Shown here: positions 48,709 through 58,208 of the stretch, in pieces
Numbering within the stretch: the first letter of the stretch is position 1
How the letters are laid out: each line of letters opens with the position of its first letter
Assembly (NCBI GenBank): GCA_016875875.1
Contig: VGOP01000009.1
Coordinates: 45,664-109,663 of the forward strand
Origin: Chloroflexota bacterium
GTDB lineage: Bacteria > Chloroflexota > Dehalococcoidia > GIF9 > UBA5629
Reading direction: 5' to 3'
Length of the DNA: 64,000 nucleotides
Position numbers and translations under genes: made by a program
Notes under the pieces: model-generated
What the model was told of the DNA's origin: nothing
What the model saw: the letters and a program-made list of their open reading frames with translations, nothing else
Databases searched by the model: none

Positions 48709-49410
48709 TTACGAAGCGGGTTCTAGAATCACCCTGGCATCAACCGCCACTGCCCTGTTCTTATAAGCGAAAATAGGGTTAAGATCGAGTTCCTTTATTT
48801 CCGGGTTCTTATCAACGAAGTCAGAAACCTTCAACATTAAGTCTTCCAGGAATGGGACGTCAGCCGGCTCCTGCCCCCTATAACCTTCAAGCAGAGGATA
48901 ACCTTTTATCTCCTTTATCATCTCATGGGCATCCCTCTTGACCAGCGGAACTATCCTGAAGGAAACATCTTTCAGTACCTCAACCAGTATCCCTCCCAGA
49001 CCAAACATCAATACCGGCCCGAATTGCGCATCTTTGGTCATGCCGATAATAACTTCCACTCCGGGACGAGCCATTTTCTGCACCGATACACCCTCTATTT
49101 TCGCTTTTGGGTAGTGTTTCTTAATCGCAGAGACAATTTCACTATAAGCTTTGCCTACCTGGGCTGTGTTGGCTAGGCCTAGTTTAACACCACCAGAATC
49201 GCTCTTATGAATGACATCGGGCGAGACTATTTTTAGCACCACCGGAAACCCCATCTTCTTACTCAGGGAAACCGCTTCTGTCTTTGTCCGAGCCAGTTTC
49301 GATTCGACGACAGGTATTCCAGCCTCTTTCAGAAGCTCTTTGGACTCAATCTCAGTTAAATGTGCCCTGTTCTCTTTCCTGGCTTGCTTGAATATCTCGT
49401 TTTTGGTCAT
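48709..49410 (-). CDS. ADP-forming acyl-CoA synthetase, ATP-grasp beta subunit
   Basis: A 233-residue protein consisting of the ATP-grasp domain of acyl-CoA synthetases (NDP-forming): LTEIESKELLKEAGIPV, FPVVLKIVSPDVIHKSD with GGVKLGL, GVEVIIGMTKDAQFGPVLMFG and the metal-binding C terminus IKELDLNPIFAY. It lacks the CoA-binding half and should pair with an alpha subunit such as the one at 22610-24067. It is a single gene with open space on both sides. Confidence 0.88.
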   Translation of the reverse strand: MTKNEIFKQARKENRAHLTEIESKELLKEAGIPVVESKLARTKTEAVSLSKKMGFPVVLKIVSPDVIHKSDSGGVKLGLANTAQVGKAYSEIVSAIKKHYPKAKIEGVSVQKMARPGVEVIIGMTKDAQFGPVLMFGLGGILVEVLKDVSFRIVPLVKRDAHEMIKEIKGYPLLEGYRGQEPADVPFLEDLMLKVSDFVDKNPEIKELDLNPIFAYKNRAVAVDARVILEPAS

Positions 49411-49622
49411 TTAAGTTCTCCTTAGAGTTATCACACATAAAAGCGACCTCAATTTTAGCCTATTTCATCGCTGCATGCAAAAGCACAAGGTTTTGTTTCT
49501 TGAAATTTCGGCAGACTCTAGATATATGCCATCGATTTATTATACACTAACCCTAAGAGGTGAGGATTCTCCAAATCTGTGGAGTGTTATCATATAATGA
49601 AAATGAACAGGAAGGAGCAAGT

Positions 49623-50246
49623 TTGTCAAAATCGCCAGAAACCCGCCCCTCTTCAAAGTTAAAGGTCTTAGGTATTGCCGGCAGTCCTCGTCGCGACGGC
49701 AACACCGACCAGTTGCTTCAACAGGTAATGGCTGGCGCTTCCAGTCAGGGAGCCGAAACGAAAACGGTCATCCTTAGTGAGTTGAATATCGCGCCCTGCC
49801 GCCACTGCGATGGCTGTATTAAAACCGGTAAATGCGTGATAGACGACGACATGCATTGGATACATGCCGACTTGAGAGAAGTTGACCGTGTAGTTCTAGC
49901 CTCGCCCATCTTTTTCATGGGAGTTACTGCCCAAACCAAAGCCATGATTGACCGTTGTCAGGCACTGTGGGTAATAAAATACGTACTTAAACTTCCAGTA
50001 GCGTTTAACCCCGGCAAAAAACGCAAAGGAAACTTTGTCTCAGTGGGTGGAACGAGGCTCCAAAATCTGTTTCAGCCAGCCATGGCTACGGTCAAAAGTT
50101 GGTTTACAACTCTGGATGTCAGATACACTGGCGAACTGGTCTTCTCTGGAATTGATGAAAGGGAATCCATCCATCTGCATCCAACAGCGCTTAAAGATGC
50201 CTTTGCTCTTGGTCAAAAACTAGCCGCTAGTAATCTGACAGAGTAA
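49623..50246 (+). CDS. NADPH-dependent FMN reductase-like iron-sulfur flavoprotein
   Basis: About 207 residues with a flavodoxin fold: the FMN phosphate loop GIAGSPRRDGNTD, then the cysteine cluster CRHCDGCIKTGKC (Cx2Cx2Cx5C), as in archaeal and clostridial Isf proteins that carry a 4Fe-4S cluster, then ASPIFFMGVTAQTKAMIDR. It is a redox carrier or reductase of unknown partner. The start chosen is TTG at 49623, with AAGGAG (49612-49617) 5 nt upstream; the open frame extends to 49560 without homology. It lies directly before the methylmalonyl-CoA mutase operon. Confidence 0.85.
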   Translation: MSKSPETRPSSKLKVLGIAGSPRRDGNTDQLLQQVMAGASSQGAETKTVILSELNIAPCRHCDGCIKTGKCVIDDDMHWIHADLREVDRVVLASPIFFMGVTAQTKAMIDRCQALWVIKYVLKLPVAFNPGKKRKGNFVSVGGTRLQNLFQPAMATVKSWFTTLDVRYTGELVFSGIDERESIHLHPTALKDAFALGQKLAASNLTE

Positions 50247-50280
50247 ACTGCGCATCAAGTAAAGACCTATTGCCAGTACT

Positions 50281-50309
50281 TTATCATTTCCAGTAACTCG
50301 TGTTAAAAT
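50281..50309 (+). promoter_or_regulatory. Promoter for the methylmalonyl-CoA mutase operon
   Basis: -35 TTATCA (50281-50286), 17 bp, then an extended -10 TGT-TAAAAT (50301-50309). The ATG follows at 50350. Confidence 0.5.
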
Positions 50310-50349
50310 GTCTCGGCCTGGAATTGCAAAATAGCATAGGAGACCACTC

Positions 50350-52005
50350 ATGACTAGTAAAAAGAAGCAGGAATGGCAAGAAACCACATTAGCTCCAACC
50401 CTCAAGCGCTTTCCCGAGCGACAAGAGAAATTTGAGACCAGCTCGGGGATTGATATCTCGCCAGTTTATGCTCCAGAAGATATACCAAATTTCGACTACC
50501 TTGCTGCTTTAGGCTATCCTGGAGAGTACCCGTTCACCCGCGGTATACAACCCAACATGTATCGCGGTAGACTATGGACAATGCGTCAGTATGCCGGCTT
50601 TGGCACTGCTGAGGAATCTAACAAGCGTTACCGCTACTTGCTGGAACAAGGGCAGACTGGCTTGAGCATTGCCTTTCAGTTGCCTACCCAAATCGGCTAT
50701 GATTCAGACCATCCCCTGGCTAGGGGTGAAGTTGGTAAGGTTGGAGTGGCTATAGATACTTTGGAGGACATGGAAATTCTTTTTAAGGATATTCCGTTAG
50801 ACAAGGTCAGTACATCCATGACCATAAATTCTACCGCCCCTATCCTTCTGGCTATGTACATTGCCCTAGTTAAAAAGCAAGGAGTTGACCCGGCTAAGCT
50901 GGACGGCACCATTCAGAATGATATCCTAAAGGAATATATTGCCCGGGGCACGCACATTTTTCCGCCTCGTCCATCAATGCGCCTGACAACTGATATCTTT
51001 GCTTATTGCAGCCAGCATGTCCCACGGTGGAACACCATCAGTATCAGCGGTTACCATATACGCGAAGCTGGTTCCACAGCAGCTCAGGAAATCGCCTTTA
51101 CCCTGGCTAACGGTATTGCCTACGTTCAGGCAGCCATTGATGCCGGGCTGGATGTGGATGAATTTGGTGGCCGGCTCTCTTTCTTTTTCAACGCACATAA
51201 CAATCTTTTTGAAGAGGTGGCTAAGTTTAGGGCTGCGCGTCATCTCTGGGCTAAGATTATGAGCCAGGGGTTTAAAGCTAAGGACCCTCGCTCGATGATG
51301 CTGCGCTTCCATGCGCAAACCGCCGGCTGTACCCTGACCGCACAACAACCATACAACAATATCGTCAGAGTAGCTGTCCAAGCCCTGGCCGCAACTCTAG
51401 GTGGAACACAATCGCTTCATACAAATTCCTTCGATGAAGCGTATGCTACACCATCTCAAGAGGCAGTAACCATTGCCCTGCGCACTCAGCAACTCCTAGC
51501 TTATGAGACAGGCATTGGTGATGTCGTTGACCCACTTGGTGGGTCGTATTTCATAGAATACATCACCGAGGCTTTAGAAAGACAAGCTACCGAATACATT
51601 GATAAAATCGACAAGCTGGGTGGTGCTGTAGCTGCCATAGAGCAAGGTTTCCAACAAAAAGAAATCCAAGAAAGCTCTTATCGTCAGCAGAAGAACATCG
51701 AGGAAAACAAAGCAACCGTGATAGGTGTCAACAAATTTGTCTCATCGTCCCCCAAAATAGCAGAACTACTGCGAGTAAACCCTGAGCTGGAAATAAAACA
51801 AAAAGAAAGATTATCCCAAGTAAAGAAAAATAGAGACAAGGACAAGGTTACCAAGGCGCTTAAAAACCTGGAAGAGGTAGCCCGCAGCCAAGATAACACC
51901 ATGCCAGCATTTATCGATTGTGTTGAGGCTTATGCCAGTATCGGTGAGATATGTGATGTGCTGCGCAAAGTTTTTGGTACCCAGAAAGAATACCTTGCTT
52001 TCTGA
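50350..52005 (+). CDS. Methylmalonyl-CoA mutase large (catalytic) subunit
   Basis: A 551-residue mutase TIM barrel without the B12 domain, as in split archaeal-type enzymes. It interconverts (R)-methylmalonyl-CoA and succinyl-CoA. The residues that select methylmalonyl over isobutyryl are present: Tyr81 in MRQYAGFG and Arg211 in PPRPSMRL. The catalytic His236 lies in [11 protein letters not shown]. The cobalamin-binding small subunit is encoded three genes downstream (53625-54035). The same operon has an acyl-CoA dehydrogenase and the epimerase. Confidence 0.95.
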   Translation: MTSKKKQEWQETTLAPTLKRFPERQEKFETSSGIDISPVYAPEDIPNFDYLAALGYPGEYPFTRGIQPNMYRGRLWTMRQYAGFGTAEESNKRYRYLLEQGQTGLSIAFQLPTQIGYDSDHPLARGEVGKVGVAIDTLEDMEILFKDIPLDKVSTSMTINSTAPILLAMYIALVKKQGVDPAKLDGTIQNDILKEYIARGTHIFPPRPSMRLTTDIFAYCSQHVPRWNTISISGYHIREAGSTAAQEIAFTLANGIAYVQAAIDAGLDVDEFGGRLSFFFNAHNNLFEEVAKFRAARHLWAKIMSQGFKAKDPRSMMLRFHAQTAGCTLTAQQPYNNIVRVAVQALAATLGGTQSLHTNSFDEAYATPSQEAVTIALRTQQLLAYETGIGDVVDPLGGSYFIEYITEALERQATEYIDKIDKLGGAVAAIEQGFQQKEIQESSYRQQKNIEENKATVIGVNKFVSSSPKIAELLRVNPELEIKQKERLSQVKKNRDKDKVTKALKNLEEVARSQDNTMPAFIDCVEAYASIGEICDVLRKVFGTQKEYLAF

Positions 52006-52055
52006 AGATGGATAAGCGTATAAATGCATAAAATTAAACACAGGAGGAGCGCCAG

Positions 52056-53201
52056 ATGGATTTTCAGTTAACCGAGGAGCAAAAGATGTTCCAAGCTATG
52101 GTACGCGACTTTGCTACCAACGAGGTCAAGCCATTAGCAGCAAAAATCGATGAAGAGGGGAACTGCCCGGACGAAATTATAAAGAAGGCGGCCAGTTTGG
52201 GCCTGTTCGGCATTACTATTGATGAGGAGTATGGAGGCAGCGGTGGCGATTATCTATCTATGGCTATTGCTGCAGAAGAATTATGTCGGGCTTCGGCTTC
52301 CGTGGGCACAGTCTTTCTAGCCAGCTTATCATTGGCCTGCTACCCTATTTACAAATTTGGAAATGAAGAACAAAAGCATAAATATGTTACACCCGTAGCC
52401 AAAGGAGAAAAATTAGCCTGTTTCGCATTGACCGAATCTGGGGCGGGAAGCGATGCCGGAGCTTTAGAAACAACTGCCATATTGCAGGACGACAAATACA
52501 TTATTAATGGCACTAAGATATTCATAACCAATGGTGCTGAAGCTGGAATAGCTACGGTTTTTGCCACCATTGACAAATCGCTGGGACATCGGGGCATAAC
52601 TGCCTTCATCGTTGAAAAAGGTACCCCGGGCTTCTCTGTAGGCAAGGAGGAGAACAAGCTTGGTATACGCGGCTCATCGACAACAGAGTTGGTATTCGAA
52701 AACTGTCAGATACCGGCAGCCAACCTGTTGGGTGAACAAAGTCGTGGGTTAAGGGTAGCCTTAGAGGCCATAGATTCCAGCCGTGTCACTGTAGCTGCCC
52801 AAGCGCTAGGTATCGCTCAGGCGGCATTTGATGATTCTCTTGCCTATGCCAAAGAACGCCAGCAATTCGGACAAGCGATAGCCAACTTCCAGGCAATTCA
52901 GTGGATGCTCGCTGATATGGCAACCCATATTGATGCTGCTCGGCTGTTGACCTACAGGGCTGCCTGGCTCAAAGACCATAATATGCCATTTATGAAAGAG
53001 GCAGCTATGGCAAAAGTCTATGCTGCTGAAACCTCCAAAATGGTTACTAATAATGCCGTTCAAATTCATGGTGGTTATGGCTACTGCAAAGACTATCCAG
53101 TAGAACGCTATCTGCGCGATGCTAAAATAACCGAAATCTATGAGGGGACCTCAGAAATGCAGAGAATGACCATAGCCCGAGCTCTTACTAGAGGGGATTA
53201 A
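52056..53201 (+). CDS. Acyl-CoA dehydrogenase, short-chain type
   Basis: A 381-residue FAD enzyme that introduces the 2,3 double bond in acyl-CoA. Signatures are CFALTESGAGSDAG, the FAD-binding FITNGAEAG, AKERQQFGQAI, QIHGGYGYCKDYPVER and the catalytic Glu in IYEGTSEMQR. AGGAG precedes the ATG. Its position within the methylmalonyl-CoA operon suggests a branched or C4-C5 acyl-CoA substrate (as in valine or isoleucine breakdown) or butyryl-CoA. The electron acceptor (ETF) is not in the window. Confidence 0.93.
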   Translation: MDFQLTEEQKMFQAMVRDFATNEVKPLAAKIDEEGNCPDEIIKKAASLGLFGITIDEEYGGSGGDYLSMAIAAEELCRASASVGTVFLASLSLACYPIYKFGNEEQKHKYVTPVAKGEKLACFALTESGAGSDAGALETTAILQDDKYIINGTKIFITNGAEAGIATVFATIDKSLGHRGITAFIVEKGTPGFSVGKEENKLGIRGSSTTELVFENCQIPAANLLGEQSRGLRVALEAIDSSRVTVAAQALGIAQAAFDDSLAYAKERQQFGQAIANFQAIQWMLADMATHIDAARLLTYRAAWLKDHNMPFMKEAAMAKVYAAETSKMVTNNAVQIHGGYGYCKDYPVERYLRDAKITEIYEGTSEMQRMTIARALTRGD

Positions 53202-53210
53202 AGGAGAAAA

Positions 53211-53612
53211 ATGATTAAAAAAGTTCACCATGTTGCTATTGTAGTCAAAAATCTGGATGAGGCACTTCAACTTTACGATAACCTCTTTGGGGCTAAACCC
53301 AGCAAGATAGAAACTTTGCCACAGCAAGGAGTAAAAGCAGCCCTCTTGCCTATGGCTGAAGGTGGGGAAATCGAGTTTCTCGAGCCGATTGACCCGCAAA
53401 GCGGTGTAGGCAAATTTCTCGAAAGCCGGGGCGAGGGAATTCATCATATATGCTTCGAAGTTGAGAACGTTGACCAGGAGCTTTGTACCTTAGCTGATAA
53501 AGGTGTTCAACTGATTGACAAGGAAGGCCGCCCCGGTCTAGCCGGTAAAGTCGGCTTCCTACATCCTAAATCAACCAAAGGGGTACTCATTGAACTGGCG
53601 CAGAAAGTATAA
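53211..53612 (+). CDS. mce: Methylmalonyl-CoA epimerase
   Basis: A 133-residue vicinal-oxygen-chelate protein that interconverts S- and R-methylmalonyl-CoA. Metal ligands are in KKVHHVAIVVKNLDEAL, EGIHHICFEV and the C-terminal GVLIELAQ. It lies between the acyl-CoA dehydrogenase (9 nt) and the mutase small subunit (12 nt), so the operon supplies the correct isomer for the mutase. Confidence 0.94.
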   Translation: MIKKVHHVAIVVKNLDEALQLYDNLFGAKPSKIETLPQQGVKAALLPMAEGGEIEFLEPIDPQSGVGKFLESRGEGIHHICFEVENVDQELCTLADKGVQLIDKEGRPGLAGKVGFLHPKSTKGVLIELAQKV

Positions 53613-53624
53613 GGAGAAGGGCTG

Positions 53625-54035
53625 ATGGCAGAAGAAGCAAAAATTCGAGTATTAGTTGCAAAACCAGGCCTTGATGGTCATGACCGTGGAGCTAAGGTTG
53701 TTGCCAGAGCACTCCGAGATGCCGGAATGGAAGTAGTCTATACTGGAATCAGGCAAACACCAGAAATGATAGTTGAGGCAGCAGTACAAGAGGATGTTGA
53801 TGTTGTCGGTTTAAGTATTCTTTCCGGTGCGCACTTGGAACTTTTCCCACCAATTGTGGAAGGGCTTAAGAAGAAGGGAAGGACTGATGTTTTACTTGTT
53901 GCCGGTGGCATTATACCAGACGAGGATATCCCCGCATTGCAGAAGATAGGCATAAAAGCCATTTTTGGCCCAGGTACCCCCACACCAAAGATTATCGAGT
54001 TTATCAGGAGCGAACTGACCGGCAAAAATAATTAA
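53625..54035 (+). CDS. Methylmalonyl-CoA mutase small (cobalamin-binding) subunit
   Basis: A 136-residue B12-binding domain. The cobalt-ligand motif LDGHDRGAK has the DxHxxG pattern with His19; [14 protein letters not shown] and [11 protein letters not shown] contact the corrin tail. It partners the large subunit at 50350-52005. Together with the decarboxylase pump subunits at 4.4-5.6 kb it could feed methylmalonyl-CoA to decarboxylation. It is convergent with pyrD, 9 bp between the stops. Confidence 0.95.
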   Translation: MAEEAKIRVLVAKPGLDGHDRGAKVVARALRDAGMEVVYTGIRQTPEMIVEAAVQEDVDVVGLSILSGAHLELFPPIVEGLKKKGRTDVLLVAGGIIPDEDIPALQKIGIKAIFGPGTPTPKIIEFIRSELTGKNN

Positions 54036-54044
54036 GCAAGTTTA

Positions 54045-54971
54045 TCACCTTCTGGCAATTCCAACGATATCTTTCAGATTCTGTATCCCCTTCTTTTTCA
54101 TAAATTGCTCAATGCCATCCAGTACATCCAGAACGGCTTGAGGGCTGGTCAAGTTAACCGTGCCAACCTGTACAGCACTAGCCCCGGCCATTAGAAATTC
54201 TAAAGCGTCAGCAGCGCAACTAATGCCACCGCAGCCAATTATAGGTATACCAACGATCCCAGCAACCTTATACACCATGTAGAGAGCGATCGGCTTGATA
54301 GCTGGACCGGAAAGCCCACCTACGGTATTACCCAAAGAAGGCTGGCATTTATTTATATCTATAGCCATTCCTCGCACTGTATTAATCAAGGTTATAGCAT
54401 CAGCTCCAGCTTCATATACTGCCGAGGCAATTTCTCCAATATCAGTGACGTTAGGACTTAACTTAACGATAATGGGTAAGCTGCTGACTGATTTAACCAT
54501 TTTGGTCACTTCTGCTGCAGACCTCGGGTTAGTGCCAAATTCCATCCCACCAGATGCTACATTAGGGCAACTTATGTTGACTTCGATACCGCTTACGCCG
54601 GGAATGCCCTCTAGCCTAGCAGCGACTTCTTGATACGCATCTATAGTTTCGCCAGCGATATTAACAATAACTGGCACTCGCCATTTAGCCCAAACAGGAG
54701 CTTTTTCTTTTATCACAGCCTCGACCCCAATATTCTCCAAACCTACAGAATTAATAACCCCGGAAGCTGTCTCCACCAGCCGTGGTTGCGGATTACCTTC
54801 TCTAGCCCTTAAAGTTGTGCCTTTACAAACGATAGCTCCCAGCCTTTTTATGTCAATTAGTTTGCTATATTCAACACCATAGCCAAAGGTGCCAGAGGCT
54901 GTCATCACAGGATTAGCCAGAAGTAGGCCCTTTGGATGCCCTGGTGTTAACTGGACACTTAGGTTACCCAT
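54045..54971 (-). CDS. pyrD: Dihydroorotate dehydrogenase, class 1B catalytic subunit
   Basis: About 308 residues, FMN-dependent, making orotate for pyrimidines. It has an FMN-binding TIM barrel with NPVMTASGTFGYG, the active-site Cys in NISCPNVASGG, NTVRGMAID and IIGCGGI. I start it at the ATG at 54971 (MGNLSVQLTP), which is 1 nt after the preceding stop; the longer open frame is shadow coding over that gene. Class 1B enzymes normally need PyrK, which is not in the window. Confidence 0.92.
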   Translation of the reverse strand: MGNLSVQLTPGHPKGLLLANPVMTASGTFGYGVEYSKLIDIKRLGAIVCKGTTLRAREGNPQPRLVETASGVINSVGLENIGVEAVIKEKAPVWAKWRVPVIVNIAGETIDAYQEVAARLEGIPGVSGIEVNISCPNVASGGMEFGTNPRSAAEVTKMVKSVSSLPIIVKLSPNVTDIGEIASAVYEAGADAITLINTVRGMAIDINKCQPSLGNTVGGLSGPAIKPIALYMVYKVAGIVGIPIIGCGGISCAADALEFLMAGASAVQVGTVNLTSPQAVLDVLDGIEQFMKKKGIQNLKDIVGIARR

Positions 54972-54972
54972 T

Positions 54973-55296
54973 TCAAGCCTTAATTGACGGACGCAATTTG
55001 CGCACAGACTCCACTTTGCTAGCCATAGTTGTTGGTTTGTCCCGGCGGTCATCTATTTTCAGGTGGGTAACTACTCGCGATGCACCCCTAGTAAAAGGAA
55101 CCTCGTGCATCTTGCGAACCGCTTCAAGTAGTTTATCAAGGGGACCTTCAATGACAGTCCCCATTGGAGTAAGACGATAAGTTAAGTCTTTCCTCCCTTT
55201 AAGTACCTCGAGACATGAAACAACATGGTGGCTCAACCCTGTATCGCCTGTACCTATTGGAATAATTGACACTTCTGCAACAACGCGTCCTTTCAT
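54973..55296 (-). CDS. MTH1187-family thiamine-binding protein
   Basis: About 107 residues of the MTH1187/YqgV family, small ferredoxin-fold proteins, some of which bind thiamine. Typical parts are VVAEVSIIPIGTGDTGLS and YRLTPMGTVIEGPLDKLL. AGGAGG lies 5 nt before the ATG at 55296; two GTG codons just upstream are less likely. It runs directly into pyrD. Confidence 0.85.
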   Translation of the reverse strand: MKGRVVAEVSIIPIGTGDTGLSHHVVSCLEVLKGRKDLTYRLTPMGTVIEGPLDKLLEAVRKMHEVPFTRGASRVVTHLKIDDRRDKPTTMASKVESVRKLRPSIKA

Positions 55297-55361
55297 CACC
55301 ACCTCCTACATATAGTATAGCCAAGGTTATGAAGAAAATATAGTATCGCGATTATTTACCA

Positions 55362-55453
55362 AGGGTGAGGCTACATGTGTGTGGTGATAGGTAATTCTAG
55401 GGTCAAGGCTACATGTTGTGTTGCTAGACACCCACATAAGGTTACAACTACAT
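55362..55453. repeat. Three degenerate ~38-bp spaced repeats
   Basis: The gap 55297-55571 has no gene. GGCTACATGT-like cores at 55369, 55407 and 55446 (the last reads AACTACAT) follow AGGGT or AAGGT at 38-39 bp spacing. The copies are diverged, and the array is too short and irregular to be CRISPR. Confidence 0.35.
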
Positions 55454-55571
55454 TGGAAAGGGTACATTGTTAAACGCTCTGACAGCATCGGCTTTTATCA
55501 TATATAAAGAAATATGCTAAAATCTTAACCAATAGTCTAAAGAGGGCAAAATCGAGATATTCAAGGAGCTC

Positions 55572-56234
55572 ATGAGTTATATTATCCGACGTATGCAAGA
55601 CGGAGACATTCCACAGGCGCTTGAGATAGACCGCGAGGCTTTCCCAGCTCAGTGGCCTCACCCATCGTATGATTCCTTCAAACAGGAACTCCGCAACCGG
55701 TTAGCCCTTTATGTAGTGGTTGTTAAACCAAGCGAAATTGAAGCGACTAAACAAGACACTGACGACAAAGGTTTTTGGCAGAAACTGCAGCACCTTTTCG
55801 ACCATGCCCGCTTCTTTGGGGAAGAAGTCTCCCCACATCAGAAGGAATACATCGTTGGCATTGCTGGTTTCTGGATAATGGTAGATGAGGCACATATTAC
55901 TACTCTTGCCATACGAAACGCTTACCGCCGACAGGGTATAGGAGAACGACTACTAATTCAAATCATCGAAATGGCGGCACAACTTAAGGCTAACGTGGTT
56001 ACACTAGAAGTACGTGTCTCAAACAAACAAGCCCAAGCACTATACGAGAAATATAGATTCCAAAAGGTTGGCGTACGCCGGGCTTACTATACAGACAACG
56101 GAGAAGATGCAGTGCTCATGACCACCGATTCTCTGACTTCCAGCGTTTTTCAATCACACTTTAAGCAACTTAGACAAGCTAATAAAAACAGATGGCGAGA
56201 ACTCTATGTAAATGAATTATCAAAGGTCGCTTAA
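55572..56234 (+). CDS. RimI-like N-acetyltransferase
   Basis: A 220-residue GNAT. The N terminus YIIRRMQDGDIPQALEIDREAFP and core ITTLAIRNAYRRQGIGERLL, VTLEVRVSNKQAQALYEKYRF and KVGVRRAYYTDNGEDAVLM match RimI, which acetylates the N terminus of ribosomal protein S18 or other proteins. It differs from plain RimI by an insertion of about 45 residues (about 50-95) between strands 2 and 3 and by a C-terminal tail of about 35 residues. The substrate is therefore uncertain. Confidence 0.82.
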   Translation: MSYIIRRMQDGDIPQALEIDREAFPAQWPHPSYDSFKQELRNRLALYVVVVKPSEIEATKQDTDDKGFWQKLQHLFDHARFFGEEVSPHQKEYIVGIAGFWIMVDEAHITTLAIRNAYRRQGIGERLLIQIIEMAAQLKANVVTLEVRVSNKQAQALYEKYRFQKVGVRRAYYTDNGEDAVLMTTDSLTSSVFQSHFKQLRQANKNRWRELYVNELSKVA

Positions 56235-56279
56235 CAAACTCTATTATGTTAAACACCATCTTGGCATGTGGGTGGTATT

Positions 56280-56867
56280 ATGAGTGAGATGAAAAGCGCC
56301 CGGGAAAAAGCCATGGAAAAAGTAGAAAAGCTGGGCAAACCCACTGAAGACGAGGTCAAACGATTTGAGTGTGTCCCAGTCGGAAATAAACTGGCTTCCA
56401 GATATCTTCAAGAAGCTGATTTTAATCTAGATGCCGAACTGATGAAATACAAAGGCACCGGATTAAGGAAATACATAGCTCAGGGTGCCCAGGAGATATT
56501 CCTGCATAATATAATCCTCCCCCAAAGTGAGCGAGACAAAGAAATCACAAAAAGAGCTATGACTGGCTTAAGGGTAGCAAAAGAAAACAAAAACCAACTC
56601 GAAACTATCCTGGACCGGATAACTAATCTACTCAATTATTATGAGCAAGCCTGCCAGCAGACCTACTCGCAGTTCAAAAAGGGTTTCGAAGCAAGACTAC
56701 AAGAAAGTAATCAAGTTTTACAAAAGCAACCCGGAAATGCTGTCCCTATCGAGGTACAGCTTCAGGCTCAATTCCAGGCAGAATGGCACAAGCTCAGCAG
56801 CCAACTCAATGCTCAATACGAAAAAGTACTCGAGGAACATAAACAACAGATACAAAAAATAGGTTGA
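56280..56867 (+). CDS. Hypothetical coiled-coil protein
   Basis: About 195 residues, highly charged and helical, with no membrane segment. The C-terminal half has long coiled-coil stretches rich in Gln and Glu (from about residue 95; for example LETILDRITNLLNYYEQAC and QFQAEWHKLSSQLNAQYEKV). The N-terminal KSAREKAMEKVEKLGK is also helical. I recognise no family. The ATG at 56280 is one of several possible starts (GTG 56268, ATG 56289). It lies between a GNAT gene and a glycosidase-like lipoprotein on the same strand. Confidence 0.65.
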   Translation: MSEMKSAREKAMEKVEKLGKPTEDEVKRFECVPVGNKLASRYLQEADFNLDAELMKYKGTGLRKYIAQGAQEIFLHNIILPQSERDKEITKRAMTGLRVAKENKNQLETILDRITNLLNYYEQACQQTYSQFKKGFEARLQESNQVLQKQPGNAVPIEVQLQAQFQAEWHKLSSQLNAQYEKVLEEHKQQIQKIG

Positions 56868-56892
56868 GGCTCACTCAAAACCAGGCGAATAA

Positions 56893-58164
56893 TTGGGTAA
56901 ACTACACTTCAGTCTACTATTATCTGTTACTGTAGCCATAATAATTAGCTGCAGTTATCAGGCAAAGCCAGCAATGCCTACATCTCAGCCTGGAGAAATG
57001 CCAACAGAAACACAAGCCGGACCTGTAGCCGAGCCAGAAACAGAACATGCCATCCCCACAGAATACCAGCCCCTCTACGAAGACATATCGCAGAAACTAG
57101 AGACATTTGACAGTTATTTAAACTCTCACTGGAATGGGGTGAAACAAAAAGTAACCTTCGGTGCTGAACTGCTTCCCGCCAATGGACATATGGGCGAAAG
57201 ACTGTTTACCGAAGAGAATTATAAGGGCACCTTGATTTATTTGGACGGCTTGCAATCCATAGGCATCCAGGGTGTAAAAATAGCCATCAGCTATCCGTTG
57301 TTGTCACCTGACTTCCCTAACTCCGACAGATATTTAGAATATTACAAAAACCTTGTCTTAGAACTGAAAAAAAGGGACATGAAGATATTGATTGCCATCG
57401 GCAACCTGCTTCCAGATCCATCTTTCACCGATTTACAAGTGTCTTTTTCAAATCTAACTTTTCCCAAATACCGCCAATCCAAACGCCAAATAACGGAAAG
57501 GATAATCAAGGAGATTCACCCCGACTATTTAACCATAGCCAACGAGCCTTCCACCGAGGCCATGTCCACGGGGCTTAACGTAACAGTACCTGAATTTACA
57601 GAGACGGTGCGCTACGTCTTGAATGGACTCGATCGCTCTGGCGTGCTCATTGGAGCTGGTACCGGCACTTGGAACCATCTGGATTATGTCAAGTCGCTGG
57701 CCAGAGATACCGGCATTGACTACATTGACATCCACATATATCCGGCTAACTTCCTTGAGCAAGCCGGCACCATTGCTGACATTGCACGTGCCCATAACAA
57801 AAGACTCATTATCGGTGAAGCCTGGACTTACAAGGTATACGATAACGAACTGGGAGACTTAGGCAACATTGCTACCCAGGCAATGATGTTCAGCAGAGAT
57901 GTGTACAGCTTCTGGGAACCTCTGGATTCCAAATTCCTGGAAATCCTGGTCAAGCTGGCTAACTACAAGGGGTATGGGTTCATTTCTCCGTTCTGGTCCA
58001 AGTACTTTTTTGGCTATCTGGATTATAAAGCAGTCCATAATAGCCTCACCTACCGACAGCTAACTCAGCTATCCAATCAAAAAGCTGTTCAGAATATCCT
58101 TAACCATAAGCTTACCGGCGCCGGCTTGACTTACCAGAATCTTATAAACGCAGCCTCAAGATAA
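56893..58164 (+). CDS. Secreted glycosidase-like lipoprotein (clan GH-A-like barrel)
   Basis: A 423-residue protein with a signal peptide ending in IIISCSYQ, a likely lipobox at about Cys20, a Pro/Thr-rich linker (about 25-55), then a TIM-barrel domain. Two Glu are placed as in clan A glycosidases: E218 in TIANEPSTE after strand 4 and E309 in LIIGEAWTY after strand 7. I cannot name the GH family or substrate, and the activity is an inference from these motifs. It starts with TTG at 56893, 25 nt after the coiled-coil gene, with no strong ribosome site. Confidence 0.7.
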   Translation: MGKLHFSLLLSVTVAIIISCSYQAKPAMPTSQPGEMPTETQAGPVAEPETEHAIPTEYQPLYEDISQKLETFDSYLNSHWNGVKQKVTFGAELLPANGHMGERLFTEENYKGTLIYLDGLQSIGIQGVKIAISYPLLSPDFPNSDRYLEYYKNLVLELKKRDMKILIAIGNLLPDPSFTDLQVSFSNLTFPKYRQSKRQITERIIKEIHPDYLTIANEPSTEAMSTGLNVTVPEFTETVRYVLNGLDRSGVLIGAGTGTWNHLDYVKSLARDTGIDYIDIHIYPANFLEQAGTIADIARAHNKRLIIGEAWTYKVYDNELGDLGNIATQAMMFSRDVYSFWEPLDSKFLEILVKLANYKGYGFISPFWSKYFFGYLDYKAVHNSLTYRQLTQLSNQKAVQNILNHKLTGAGLTYQNLINAASR

Positions 58165-58208
58165 ACTTCCCAGCCAGCATCCCGTTATAACAACCAAGGA
58201 GACAGAAA

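Noticed and set aside
50247..50349. Cobalamin riboswitch before the B12-dependent mutase
   Set aside because: The gap is only about 100 nt, with no B12-box-like sequence and a plain promoter in it.
54972..55052. N-terminal extension of the pyrD open frame
   Set aside because: It lies inside the MTH1187 gene in another frame; the ATG at 54971 aligns with the DHOD start.
55362..55453. Possible CRISPR array
   Set aside because: Only three badly diverged repeats of about 20 bp are present, and there are no cas genes.
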